Below, piece by piece: positions 1 to 9,288 of a DNA stretch of 64,000 bases (its first letter is position 1; each line of letters starts with the position of its first letter). Location: the NCBI RefSeq assembly GCF_014145675.1, contig NZ_JACGZW010000002.1:558001-622000 (forward strand). Direction: 5' to 3'. The translations under genes were made by a program, and so were the position numbers. Source of the stretch: Amycolatopsis dendrobii (lineage in GTDB: Bacteria > Actinomycetota > Actinomycetes > Mycobacteriales > Pseudonocardiaceae). The notes below the pieces were generated by a model. That model was given only the letters and a program-made list of their open reading frames with translations. It had not been told where the DNA came from and made no database searches.

Positions 1-69
1 ACGGGCGGCCACCACTGAGTGCTCTGGAAACGCATGCGGCGAGCCTAGCACCGGACTACGGTTCGAACC

Positions 70-372
70 ATGTTCGTCGTCGTGCTCACGTACATCGTTC
101 CGCTAGAGGAAATCGACCGCGCCCTCCCGGCCCACAACGAGTGGCTCACGAAGCAGTACGAAGACGGCCACTTCCTGGCTTCCGGAGGCCAAAAACCCCG
201 CACCGGCGGCGTCATCGTCACCCGCCCCATGGAGCGCGCGCAGCTCGACGCGATCCTGGCCACCGACCCCTTCGCCGTCGGCCAGCTGGCCACCTACGAA
301 ATCATCCACTTCCAGCCCACCAGAACAGCCCCGGAACTGAACCTGGTGAACGAACTCCTGGACAACAACTAG
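70..372 (+). CDS. YciI-like family protein
   Basis: A 100-residue single-domain protein of the YCII-related family. It opens with a hydrophobic strand (FVVVLTYIV), has a His at residue 22 (AHNEWL) and a DG pair at 32-33, followed by the GGxxPRTGG turn, which is the layout of YciI dimeric alpha/beta-barrel proteins. Their biochemical role is mostly unknown; a His-Asp pair is thought to form an active site. The ATG at 70 has no clear Shine-Dalgarno sequence. The gene is monocistronic and faces the small Cys-rich gene across a repeat-filled gap. Family call is fairly sure; function is not known. Confidence 0.85.
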   Translation: MFVVVLTYIVPLEEIDRALPAHNEWLTKQYEDGHFLASGGQKPRTGGVIVTRPMERAQLDAILATDPFAVGQLATYEIIHFQPTRTAPELNLVNELLDNN

Positions 373-416
373 CGAAATCCCGTGAGGGCCGCTCTCGCCG
401 CCCCGCCTCCGGCGCG

Positions 417-495
417 CCCCAATGTGGCATTGGGTGCGTCCCACGCACCGAACGCCACATTGGGTGCATCCCACGCACCCAATGCCACATTGGGG
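417..495. repeat. Three-unit alternating inverted-repeat array
   Basis: Three 22-27 bp units follow one another, separated by CCC. The first (417-439) and third (473-495) are exact 23-bp reverse complements of each other. The middle unit (443-469) is in the orientation of the third with two differences over their shared stretch. Each unit carries the small palindrome CCAATG-N3-CATTGG or a derivative. The array can fold into alternative long hairpins. It lies in the convergent gap next to the larger repeat at 540-698. Confidence 0.8.
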
Positions 496-539
496 CGCTA
501 GCCCCGCCACCCGCGGACCGCGGCCGATGCACCCAACTC

Positions 540-698
540 GAGGTGCACCCACACCACCCCCGCACCCCGATACGAAGCATCCCTGCGGTCTGAGGGTGGT
601 TGGCAAGGCATCTTTCCCGCCTTGACAACCACCCTCAGACCGTCAGCACAATCAAACTTCGGGGTGCCCCAAGCAACCCCCCGGCCGATGTCGCAGCC
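540..698 (-). repeat. Dispersed structured intergenic element, copy 1
   Basis: Copy 1 of an element also found at 27593-27735 (same element, opposite strand) and, in shortened form, at 18790-18856. Its core is a 57-nt hairpin (586-642) with 24-nt arms that pair at 23 positions and a 9-nt loop, ATCTTTCCC on this strand. Flanks shared with copy 2 include a block around GCACCCCGAAG and a block around CTTCGTATCGGGGTGC, which could form an outer stem. It sits between the convergent ends of the YciI gene and the Cys-rich gene. The 352-bp gap 373-724 holds this element and the array at 417-495 and no credible gene. Confidence 0.8.
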
Positions 699-724
699 AG
701 GCGACGAGCCAAGGCCCAAAAGCC

Positions 725-919
725 TCAAGCAGCCTTGGCCACCTGCTTCTTAGCCTTCTTCAACGCCAACACCGGACACTTCTTGCACCGATCCTTGGAC
801 CGGCAGCACTTCTTCTTGACCTTCCCGGCCTTCATCAGCTTCCGCACCACAGCCCGAGGATCATCCGCGTGCTTCTTCCCCACCGCGTACTCCTCAAACC
901 GGCCGTCAAGAACACTCAC
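725..919 (-). CDS. Small Cys-cluster basic protein
   Basis: A 64-residue protein if translation starts at the GTG at 919. An upstream in-frame GTG at 964 would give 79 residues but would place the -10 box and operator inside the coding sequence, so 919 is preferred. The C-terminal half is very basic and holds a Cys cluster, KKCCRSKDRCKKCPVL, i.e. four Cys in CC-x4-C-x2-C, a likely metal site. The N-terminal half carries YAVGKKHADD. I do not recognise a named family. Control by an iron box directly upstream suggests a role in iron homeostasis or metal sequestration (inference). Confidence 0.65.
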   Translation of the reverse strand: MSVLDGRFEEYAVGKKHADDPRAVVRKLMKAGKVKKKCCRSKDRCKKCPVLALKKAKKQVAKAA

Positions 920-921
920 AA

Positions 922-946
922 GGTTAGGTGAGCCTAACCGATCATA
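922..946 (-). promoter_or_regulatory. IdeR/DtxR-type iron box over promoter
   Basis: The sequence GGTTAGGTGAGCCTAACC (922-939) is an inverted repeat with 7-bp arms. It closely matches the actinobacterial IdeR/DmdR operator TWAGGTWAGSCTWACCTWA. On the minus strand the -10 box TATGAT (941-946) and -35 box TTGGTG (964-969) are separated by exactly 17 bp. The operator covers the predicted start site, the standard position for Fe-dependent repression. Confidence 0.7.
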
Positions 947-1107
947 GGGCGTGGCGCTCCTCACACCAACCCAACAGGTATCCTGGTTGAAGTCCGCGTG
1001 TGGCCAAAGCCGGTCAGCGAGAGCCGGTCGCAGTGTCCGGTGCCCGTCATCCCGATCCGCCGCGCGGTGCCACCCGCCTTTTTTCTTCGAAGTTCAGGAG
1101 TCTTCGC

Positions 1108-3039
<1,932 letters not shown>

Positions 3040-3055
3040 ACCTCTCGCAGGTGAA

Positions 3056-3092
3056 AAAGGGCGCCTCCCGTTCCCGGGAGGCGCCCTTTCGC
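3056..3092 (+). terminator. Rho-independent terminator of typA
   Basis: Perfect 15-bp stem (3056-3070 with 3075-3089), TTCC loop, followed by a short T run. It lies 17 bp after the typA stop codon. Confidence 0.85.
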
Positions 3093-3255
3093 GTGAACCG
3101 CGACGGTGGTTCGCGCGTCCACTCTTATGGCGGTACCCGCTCCGATGTCACGGAGCGGCGGCCGATGTGGGAATCTCGATGCCGGCCCCCGCCCTGGCAT
3201 GGCAGCATGTCCGCTCGGACCACGGAGCGCGGCGGGAACTTTCAGGAGGACGAGC

Positions 3256-4986
3256 GTGCGATTCGGACGCCGGCTGGGGCCGGTGCTGGCGCTGGCGGGA
3301 GTACTGCTCGCCGCGTGTTCGAACACCCCGCCGCCCCCGGTGGTCACGTCGGCCCCGCCGTCGAGCACGACCAGCGCGGCGTCGCAGTCGCAGATCGTGG
3401 TCGGCGTGGACGACGTGGTCGGCGGCTACAACCCGCACAGCATCGCGGACTCGTCGACGATCACCACCGCGTTGTCGCAACTGCTGCTGCCCTCGGTGTT
3501 CCGGCAGTCCGACGACGGCACGCGCACGCTCGACAAGACGCTGATGGTTTCGGCCGAGGTGGTCTCGCAGGTGCCGTTCACGGTCAAGTACGTGATCCGC
3601 CCGGACGCCTCGTGGTCCGACGGCGCCCCGATCGCCACCGAGGACTTCATCTATCTCGCCAATGCGATGAAGACGAATCCCGGCGTGATCGACCCGGCAG
3701 GCTACCGGTTGATCTCGGACATCGAATCCCGCGACGGCGGCAAGGGCGTCGAGGTCACCTTCAGCAAACCGTATCCGGCCTGGCAGACGCTGTTCGACAA
3801 TCTGCTGCCGCAGCACCTGCTCAAGGACTCGCCCGGCGGCTGGACGAACGCCCTCGCGACGAGCTTCCCCGCGGTCGCCGGACCGTTCGCGATCAAAACG
3901 ATCGACACCGCTCGCGGCGAAGCGACTCTCCAGCGCAATGACCGGTACTGGGAAAAGCCGGCCGCGGTCGACACCTTGATCCTGCGCCGCTCCGACGCGT
4001 CCGGCATCGCGACCGCACTGCGCAGCGGCAACGACCAGTTCTCCTTGACCCGCACCGATTCCACCGGTCTGCAACTGCTGAACGACCTGGGCTCGGCGGT
4101 CAAACTGCACACGGTGCCGCGGCCGCTGACCGCGTCGGTGCTGCTGCGCCCGGTGAGCGCCACGCTTTCCGATCCCCAGGTCCGCGCGGGCATCGCCGCG
4201 CTGCTGGACCGCGGAAAGCTGATCACGACCGGGGCGAAGGGCGGCCCGTCCGCGACGCTCAAAGCGGACGCCCAGGTCCTGCCGCCTTCGGCGAAGGGTT
4301 ACGCGGCGACCATTCCGGCCGGTCCGCCCGCCGCGCCGGACGCGACCAAGGCCGAGCAGTACTTCACCGCCGCCGGGTACAAGAAGGAAGCCGGCGTGTG
4401 GCGCAAGGGAAACAAGACGCTGTCGATCGTGCTCGCGTCGCCCGGCGAACAGGAACCGTACGCGTCCGTCGCGAAGGAACTGGCGTCGGAGCTGGTCGCG
4501 GGCGGCATCGAGGTCAACCAGATCAAACCGCAGCCGCGGGATCTGTATTCGTCGCTGCTGGCGATGCCGGTGGTGAACGGGAAACAGCAGGCGAGCCCGG
4601 ATTCGAACAGCACCGTCGGCGTCGACATCGCGGTCGTGGGCCAGCCCGTCGGCGGCGACCCGGCGACGGTACTGGCGTCCAGTTACGGCTGCGCCCCCGA
4701 ACCCGCGCCGGTGGACAAGACGAAGCCCGTGATCCCGGCCAATCCCGCGGGAATGTGCGACCAAGGCTTGCAGGCGACAATCGACTCGGCCCTTACCGGT
4801 TCGGCGACTGTCACCGATTCGCTCAAGACGCTGGAACCGCAGCTGTGGTCCCAAAACGTCGTGATCCCGTTGTTCCAGGAAGCCGAGACTTTGGCGGTGG
4901 GCAAGGGAATCTCCGGCCTGACGCCTGGTCCGCCGATGCAGGGCCCGTTCGGCTCCGCGGTGAACTGGACTCGCGGCGCGACCTGA
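3256..4986 (+). CDS. Peptide-binding lipoprotein, ABC family 5
   Basis: Extracellular solute-binding protein of the DppA/OppA type (SBP_bac_5), 576 residues. The start at GTG 3256 follows AGGAGGA. The N-terminus is a lipoprotein signal: MRFGRRL, a hydrophobic run, and a lipobox LLAAC with Cys21. A Pro/Ser/Thr-rich linker precedes the domain. The family hallmarks GVDDVVGGYNPH and PDASWSDGAPIATEDFIY are visible. No permease genes accompany it on this strand. It faces the oppABCDF operon, so it may be a second binding protein for that transporter (inference). Confidence 0.92.
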   Translation: MRFGRRLGPVLALAGVLLAACSNTPPPPVVTSAPPSSTTSAASQSQIVVGVDDVVGGYNPHSIADSSTITTALSQLLLPSVFRQSDDGTRTLDKTLMVSAEVVSQVPFTVKYVIRPDASWSDGAPIATEDFIYLANAMKTNPGVIDPAGYRLISDIESRDGGKGVEVTFSKPYPAWQTLFDNLLPQHLLKDSPGGWTNALATSFPAVAGPFAIKTIDTARGEATLQRNDRYWEKPAAVDTLILRRSDASGIATALRSGNDQFSLTRTDSTGLQLLNDLGSAVKLHTVPRPLTASVLLRPVSATLSDPQVRAGIAALLDRGKLITTGAKGGPSATLKADAQVLPPSAKGYAATIPAGPPAAPDATKAEQYFTAAGYKKEAGVWRKGNKTLSIVLASPGEQEPYASVAKELASELVAGGIEVNQIKPQPRDLYSSLLAMPVVNGKQQASPDSNSTVGVDIAVVGQPVGGDPATVLASSYGCAPEPAPVDKTKPVIPANPAGMCDQGLQATIDSALTGSATVTDSLKTLEPQLWSQNVVIPLFQEAETLAVGKGISGLTPGPPMQGPFGSAVNWTRGAT

Positions 4987-4999
4987 TCCGGCACGCGAA

Positions 5000-5035
5000 A
5001 AAGGGGCCCCGCACGGTGAAGTGCGAGGCCCCTTT
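5000..5035. terminator. Bidirectional terminator
   Basis: Stem of 15 bp (5000-5014 with 5021-5035) with one G-T pair. It is flanked by an A run on the left and a T run on the right, so it can end both the binding-protein gene and the convergent opp operon. Confidence 0.8.
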
Positions 5036-5046
5036 CCGATGCTGCG

Positions 5047-6078
5047 TCAGATCAGCTGCAGGCTTTCCGCGAAGTGGCACGCCACCGGGTGCGCGTGCCC
5101 CCGGTCGATCAAGGCGGGCTCTTCCGTCTTGCACTTTTCGCGGCCGGCGTCGTCCAGCTGGTTCGCGAACTTCGGGCACCGGGTGCGGAACCGGCAGCCC
5201 GACGGCGGGTTGGCCGGGCTGGGCACGTCACCGGTGATCACGATCCGCTGCCGCGTCCGTTCCTTGCGCGGATCCGGCACCGGGATCGCCGAGATCAGCG
5301 CCTGGGTGTACGGATGCGCCGGATTCTCGAACAGCTCCTCCGACGGCGCGGTCTCCACGATCTTGCCGAGGTACATCACCGCGATCCGGTCCGCCACGTG
5401 CCGCACCACCGAAAGGTCGTGGGACACGAACAGGTACGACAAACCGAGTTCCGCCTGCAGATCCTTCAGCAGGTTCAGCACGCCGGCCTGGATCGAGACG
5501 TCCAGCGCGGACACCGGCTCGTCCAGCACCAGCACCTTCGGCTTCAACGCGAGCGCGCGGGCGATGCCGATGCGCTGCCGCTGACCGCCGGAGAACTCGT
5601 GCGGAAACCGGTTGCCGTGCTCCGGGCGCAGCCCGACGGTCTTCATCAGGTCGCGGACCTGCTGCTTGCCGCCGTTCTCGTACAGCCCGTGGATGCGCAG
5701 CGGTTCGGCGATGATCTCGTTCACCGGCAGCCGGGGGTCGACCGAGGCGTACGGGTCCTGGAACACGATCTGCATGCTGCGCCGCAGCCGCTGCAGTTCG
5801 CGCTTGCTCATCGAAGCGAGGTCTTTGCCCTCGTAGGTCACCTTGCCGCCGGTGAGCGGCTGCAGCGCCAGCGCCACCCGCGCGGTGGTCGACTTGCCGC
5901 AGCCGGATTCGCCGACCAGCGCGAGCGTCTCGTTCGGGTAGATGTCGAACGACACGTCCGACACCGCCTGCACCGCTCCCGAAACGCGGCGCAGGATGCC
6001 GCCGCCGCGGATCGGGAAGTGCTTGACCAGGTTCTGCGCGGAGAGGACGGGGGCCTGTCCCGCCGTGGCCTCGCTCAT
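5047..6078 (-). CDS. oppF: Oligopeptide ABC transporter ATPase OppF
   Basis: Second ATPase of the oligopeptide importer, 343 residues. It has Walker A GESGCGKSTT, signature FSGGQRQRIGIARAL, Walker B VLVLDEP and the H-loop FVSHDLSVV. The C-terminal oligopeptide-type extension carries Cys residues (CRFRTRCPKF, REKC), a region that binds an Fe-S cluster in some mycobacterial homologues. Its ATG overlaps the oppD stop by 4 bp (ATGA), indicating translational coupling. It is the last gene of the operon. Confidence 0.95.
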   Translation of the reverse strand: MSEATAGQAPVLSAQNLVKHFPIRGGGILRRVSGAVQAVSDVSFDIYPNETLALVGESGCGKSTTARVALALQPLTGGKVTYEGKDLASMSKRELQRLRRSMQIVFQDPYASVDPRLPVNEIIAEPLRIHGLYENGGKQQVRDLMKTVGLRPEHGNRFPHEFSGGQRQRIGIARALALKPKVLVLDEPVSALDVSIQAGVLNLLKDLQAELGLSYLFVSHDLSVVRHVADRIAVMYLGKIVETAPSEELFENPAHPYTQALISAIPVPDPRKERTRQRIVITGDVPSPANPPSGCRFRTRCPKFANQLDDAGREKCKTEEPALIDRGHAHPVACHFAESLQLI

Positions 6079-7172
6079 TGGTTCGTCTCCGTGTCGGTCG
6101 CGATGGCGTCCACGGCGACCGGGACGGCTGCCGCGTCGGCCGAGGTGGCGCTGAACAGCTCGGCCGGGTCCTTCCCGACGACCTGCTCGGTGAAGTGGCA
6201 GGCCGCGTGCTGGCCGTTCGGACCCGCGACGAGCTCGGGTTCCTCCTCGTCGCAGATCGGCTGCGACAGCGGGCAGCGCGGGCTGAACGGGCAGCCCGGC
6301 GGCATGTTCTGCGTGGCGGGCGGCGAACCGGTGATCGGCGTGAGCCGTTCGGTCTTCACGTCCAGCCGCGGGAGGCTGCCGAGCAGGCCCAGCGTGTACG
6401 GCATCCGCGGGTTGTAGAAGATGTCGTCGACCGTGCCGGACTCGACGACCTTGCCCGCGTACATCACGTGCACCCGGTCGGCCTGGCCCGCGATCACGCC
6501 GAGGTCGTGCGTGATCAGCACCATCGCCGCGCCGGTTTCCTTCTGCGCGGCTTGCAGTGCTTCGAGGATCTGCGCCTGCACCGTCACGTCGAGCGCGGTG
6601 GTCGGCTCGTCCGCGATGATCACGTCCGGGTTGTTGGCCATCGCGATCGCGATCACGACGCGCTGGCGCATGCCGCCGGACAGCTGGTGCGGGTACTCGT
6701 CCGCGCGCTGCTTCGGGTTCGGGATGCGGACCAGGTCGAGCAGTTCGATCGCCTGCTTCTTCGCGACGTCCTTGCGCACGTCGTGGTGCGCGGTGATCGC
6801 CTCGGCGATCTGGTCGCCCACGGTGTACACCGGGTTCAGCGAGGTCATCGGGTCCTGGAAGACCATCGCGATGCCCTTGCCGCGGACCCTGTTCAGTTCC
6901 TTCTCGTTCGACTTCAGCAGGTCCTGCCCGCCGAACCGGATCGAGCCGGACACCTTCGCGGTCTTCGGCAGCAGGCCCATCACCGCGAGCGAGGTCACCG
7001 ATTTGCCGGAGCCCGATTCGCCGACGATGCCGAGCACCTCGCCGCGGCGAAGCTGGTAGTTCACGCCGCGCACGGCGCTGACCACGCCCTCGCTGGTCGG
7101 GAACTGCACGGTCAGGTCCTCAACGACGAGGACGGGATCGCCGCCGCGTCCTTGCGAGCCGTTCTGGGTCAT
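6075..7172 (-). CDS. oppD: Oligopeptide ABC transporter ATPase OppD
   Basis: First ATPase of the peptide importer, 365 residues from ATG 7172. The open frame continues upstream, but MTQNGSQGRGG overlaps the oppC stop by 4 bp, which is the natural start. It has Walker A GESGSGKSVT, signature LSGGMRQRV, Walker B VIIADEP and a C-terminal oligopeptide-binding tail with PPGCPFSPRCPLSQPIC. It energises uptake with OppF. Confidence 0.95.
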   Translation of the reverse strand: MTQNGSQGRGGDPVLVVEDLTVQFPTSEGVVSAVRGVNYQLRRGEVLGIVGESGSGKSVTSLAVMGLLPKTAKVSGSIRFGGQDLLKSNEKELNRVRGKGIAMVFQDPMTSLNPVYTVGDQIAEAITAHHDVRKDVAKKQAIELLDLVRIPNPKQRADEYPHQLSGGMRQRVVIAIAMANNPDVIIADEPTTALDVTVQAQILEALQAAQKETGAAMVLITHDLGVIAGQADRVHVMYAGKVVESGTVDDIFYNPRMPYTLGLLGSLPRLDVKTERLTPITGSPPATQNMPPGCPFSPRCPLSQPICDEEEPELVAGPNGQHAACHFTEQVVGKDPAELFSATSADAAAVPVAVDAIATDTETNQ

Positions 7173-8128
7173 GCGCGCACCTTCGTCTGCTGGGGGTCGA
7201 ACGCGTCCCGCAGGCCGTCCCCGATGAAGTTGATCGTCAGTGCGATCAGGATGATGAAAATGCCCGGGAAGTAGAACAGCCACGGCCGCGTGTCGATCGC
7301 GGTCTGCGCGCTGCTCACGAGCAGCCCGAGCGAGGTGTCCGGCGGCTGCACGCCGAAGCCGAGGAACGACAGCGCCGTCTCGAGCAGGATGGCGATGGAC
7401 ACGAGGATCGTCAGGTTGACGATGATCGCGCCGAGCGCGTTGGGCACCAGGTGCCGGAAGATGATCCGGCTGTCGCTCGCGCCGAGCGCCTTGGACGCCT
7501 CGACGAACTCCTTCTCGCGCAAGGAAAGCACGACGCCGCGGGCCACCCGGGACACGTACGCCCAGTAGAGCCCGCCGATGACGACCGCGATCAGCCACCA
7601 CGTGCCGCCGGACTGGTGGCCCAGCACCGCGGCCACCGCGAGCAGCGGCAGCGTGAGCACGAGGTCGGCGATGCGCATCAGGACCGTGTCGAGCCAGCCG
7701 CGGTAATAACCGGCGACCGCGCCCCAGACCGTGCCCACGACGGTCGCGAAGATCGCGACGAGGATCGAGATCTGCAGCGAGATCTGCGTCCCGCGCATCA
7801 CCTGCGCGAGGGTGTCGTGGCCGACCGCGTCGGTGCCGAACGGGTGGTCGCCCGAGGGCGGGGCCGAGTTCTGCTCGGTGATGTCGGCCGCGTTGTACTT
7901 CCAGATCGCGGCTCCGACGTAGGCGAACAGGATGATCAGCACGAACACGACGAGGCTGATCATCGCGAGCCGGTGCTGCAGGAACCGCCGGAAGACCAGC
8001 TGAGCCTGGCTGCGCTCCTTGACCGTGAACTCGCGTTCCGGCGCACCCTTCGGGGTCTGCGGGTCGTCCGGAGCGAACCGAGCACCGCCCAGGGTGGTGG
8101 GCGGGGTGTCGAATACGTCGTTAGGCAT
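7169..8128 (-). CDS. oppC: Oligopeptide ABC transporter permease OppC
   Basis: Inner-membrane permease, 319 residues. A long cytoplasmic N-terminus precedes TM1 (MISLVVFVLIILFAYVG), and about five further helices follow. The coupling (EAA) loop EASKALGASDSRIIFRHLVPNALG contacts the ATPases; the first part, EASKALGAS, is the diagnostic stretch. It overlaps oppD by 4 bp and oppB by 8 bp. Confidence 0.95.
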   Translation of the reverse strand: MPNDVFDTPPTTLGGARFAPDDPQTPKGAPEREFTVKERSQAQLVFRRFLQHRLAMISLVVFVLIILFAYVGAAIWKYNAADITEQNSAPPSGDHPFGTDAVGHDTLAQVMRGTQISLQISILVAIFATVVGTVWGAVAGYYRGWLDTVLMRIADLVLTLPLLAVAAVLGHQSGGTWWLIAVVIGGLYWAYVSRVARGVVLSLREKEFVEASKALGASDSRIIFRHLVPNALGAIIVNLTILVSIAILLETALSFLGFGVQPPDTSLGLLVSSAQTAIDTRPWLFYFPGIFIILIALTINFIGDGLRDAFDPQQTKVRA

Positions 8129-9101
8129 AGCGGATCCTCGGGTCGAGCAGGCCGTAGAGCAGATCGGCGACCAAGTTGAGCAGGATGATGAACGTGGCGG
8201 CGATGAGAAGCCAGGCTTCCACCGCGTACACGTCGCTTCGCTTGATCGCGTCCAGCAGGAAAGCGCCCGCGCCTTGCCATTGGAACACGGTCTCGGTCAC
8301 CACGGCGCCGCCGAGGATCGAGCCGATGTCGAGTGCGGTCACCGTGGTCAGCGGGATCAGCGCGTTGCGCAGCGCGTGCTTGCGCGTCACCGTCCAGCGC
8401 GGCAGGCCCTTGGCCCTCGCGAGGCGGACGTAATCGCTGTTGAGCACCTCGAGCATGGACGCGCGCTGGTAGCGGCTCCAGGCCGCGTAACTGGTCAGCG
8501 CGAGCGAGATCGTCGGCAGGATCAAGTGGCCGAGCACGTCGCCGAACTGGGCCCAGAACCCGCCCGCGGCGACCACCGACGAGGAACCGATGGTGTAGAA
8601 GACCTGGTCGCCGACCGTCGTGTTGATCGAGATGCCGATCTGCTTCAGCACGAGGGCGAACCAGAACGACGGCATCGACAGGAAGAGGAAGCCGAAGAAG
8701 GTCGCGGTGTAGTCGAACTTGGAGTACTGCCGCGACGCGCTGATCACGCCGATCAGCACGGCGAGGATCAGCGCCACCACCATGGCGAGCACGATCAGCC
8801 GCAGCGTCACGCCGAACCGGCCGAACACCTCGCTGCCGATGTTCATGGTGGACTGGACCGAGGGGCCGAAATCACCGTGCAGCACGCCGGTGATCCAGTG
8901 CCAGTATCGCTCGAGAATCGGCTGGTCGAGATGCAGCCGGATGCGTTCGAGCTCGATGGTGCGAGGGGGCGGCGGCGGGTTTCTCGCGATCAGCGGGGTC
9001 AACGGGTTGGCCGAAAGCGACACCATCACGAAGACGACGAACGTCGACACGATGAGGATCGGCACCGAGACGAAAAGCCGGCGCAGTGCGAAGGCAAGCA
9101 T
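8121..9101 (-). CDS. oppB: Oligopeptide ABC transporter permease OppB
   Basis: Partner permease of OppC, 326 residues. TM1 (LFVSVPILIVSTFVVFVMV) is followed by the characteristic periplasmic loop and PILERYWHW, then about five more helices. The EAA-type loop is RLARAKGLPRWTVTRKHALR. It follows oppA after a 187-bp gap that contains a terminator-like hairpin. Confidence 0.95.
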   Translation of the reverse strand: MLAFALRRLFVSVPILIVSTFVVFVMVSLSANPLTPLIARNPPPPPRTIELERIRLHLDQPILERYWHWITGVLHGDFGPSVQSTMNIGSEVFGRFGVTLRLIVLAMVVALILAVLIGVISASRQYSKFDYTATFFGFLFLSMPSFWFALVLKQIGISINTTVGDQVFYTIGSSSVVAAGGFWAQFGDVLGHLILPTISLALTSYAAWSRYQRASMLEVLNSDYVRLARAKGLPRWTVTRKHALRNALIPLTTVTALDIGSILGGAVVTETVFQWQGAGAFLLDAIKRSDVYAVEAWLLIAATFIILLNLVADLLYGLLDPRIRYA

Positions 9102-9222
9102 GGAGGTCTTCCTGCTCTGGACGGTGTTCTGCCGGCGCCCGCCGCTCGTGGTGGCAGGGCCTTGGCGACGTAACGGGGCAATCGTGGTGTTCGGGAACTA
9201 AAAGGGCAATCGTTCGCGGATA

Positions 9223-9258
9223 CGGTGAAGGGCCGGCTTTGCGGCCGGCCCTTCACCG
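9223..9258 (-). terminator. Intercistronic hairpin between oppA and oppB
   Basis: Perfect 15-bp GC-rich stem (9223-9237 with 9244-9258) with a 6-nt loop. It lies 30 bp downstream of the oppA stop and upstream of oppB on the transcribed strand. There is no good U run, so it probably acts as a partial terminator or an mRNA 3'-end stabiliser that keeps oppA transcripts in excess. Confidence 0.65.
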
Positions 9259-9288
9259 GTGCTCCTGCGGGAATCTACCGGTCGTTGA

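Noticed and set aside
417..495. CRISPR array
   Set aside because: Only three units, alternating orientation, 3-bp spacers, no cas genes.
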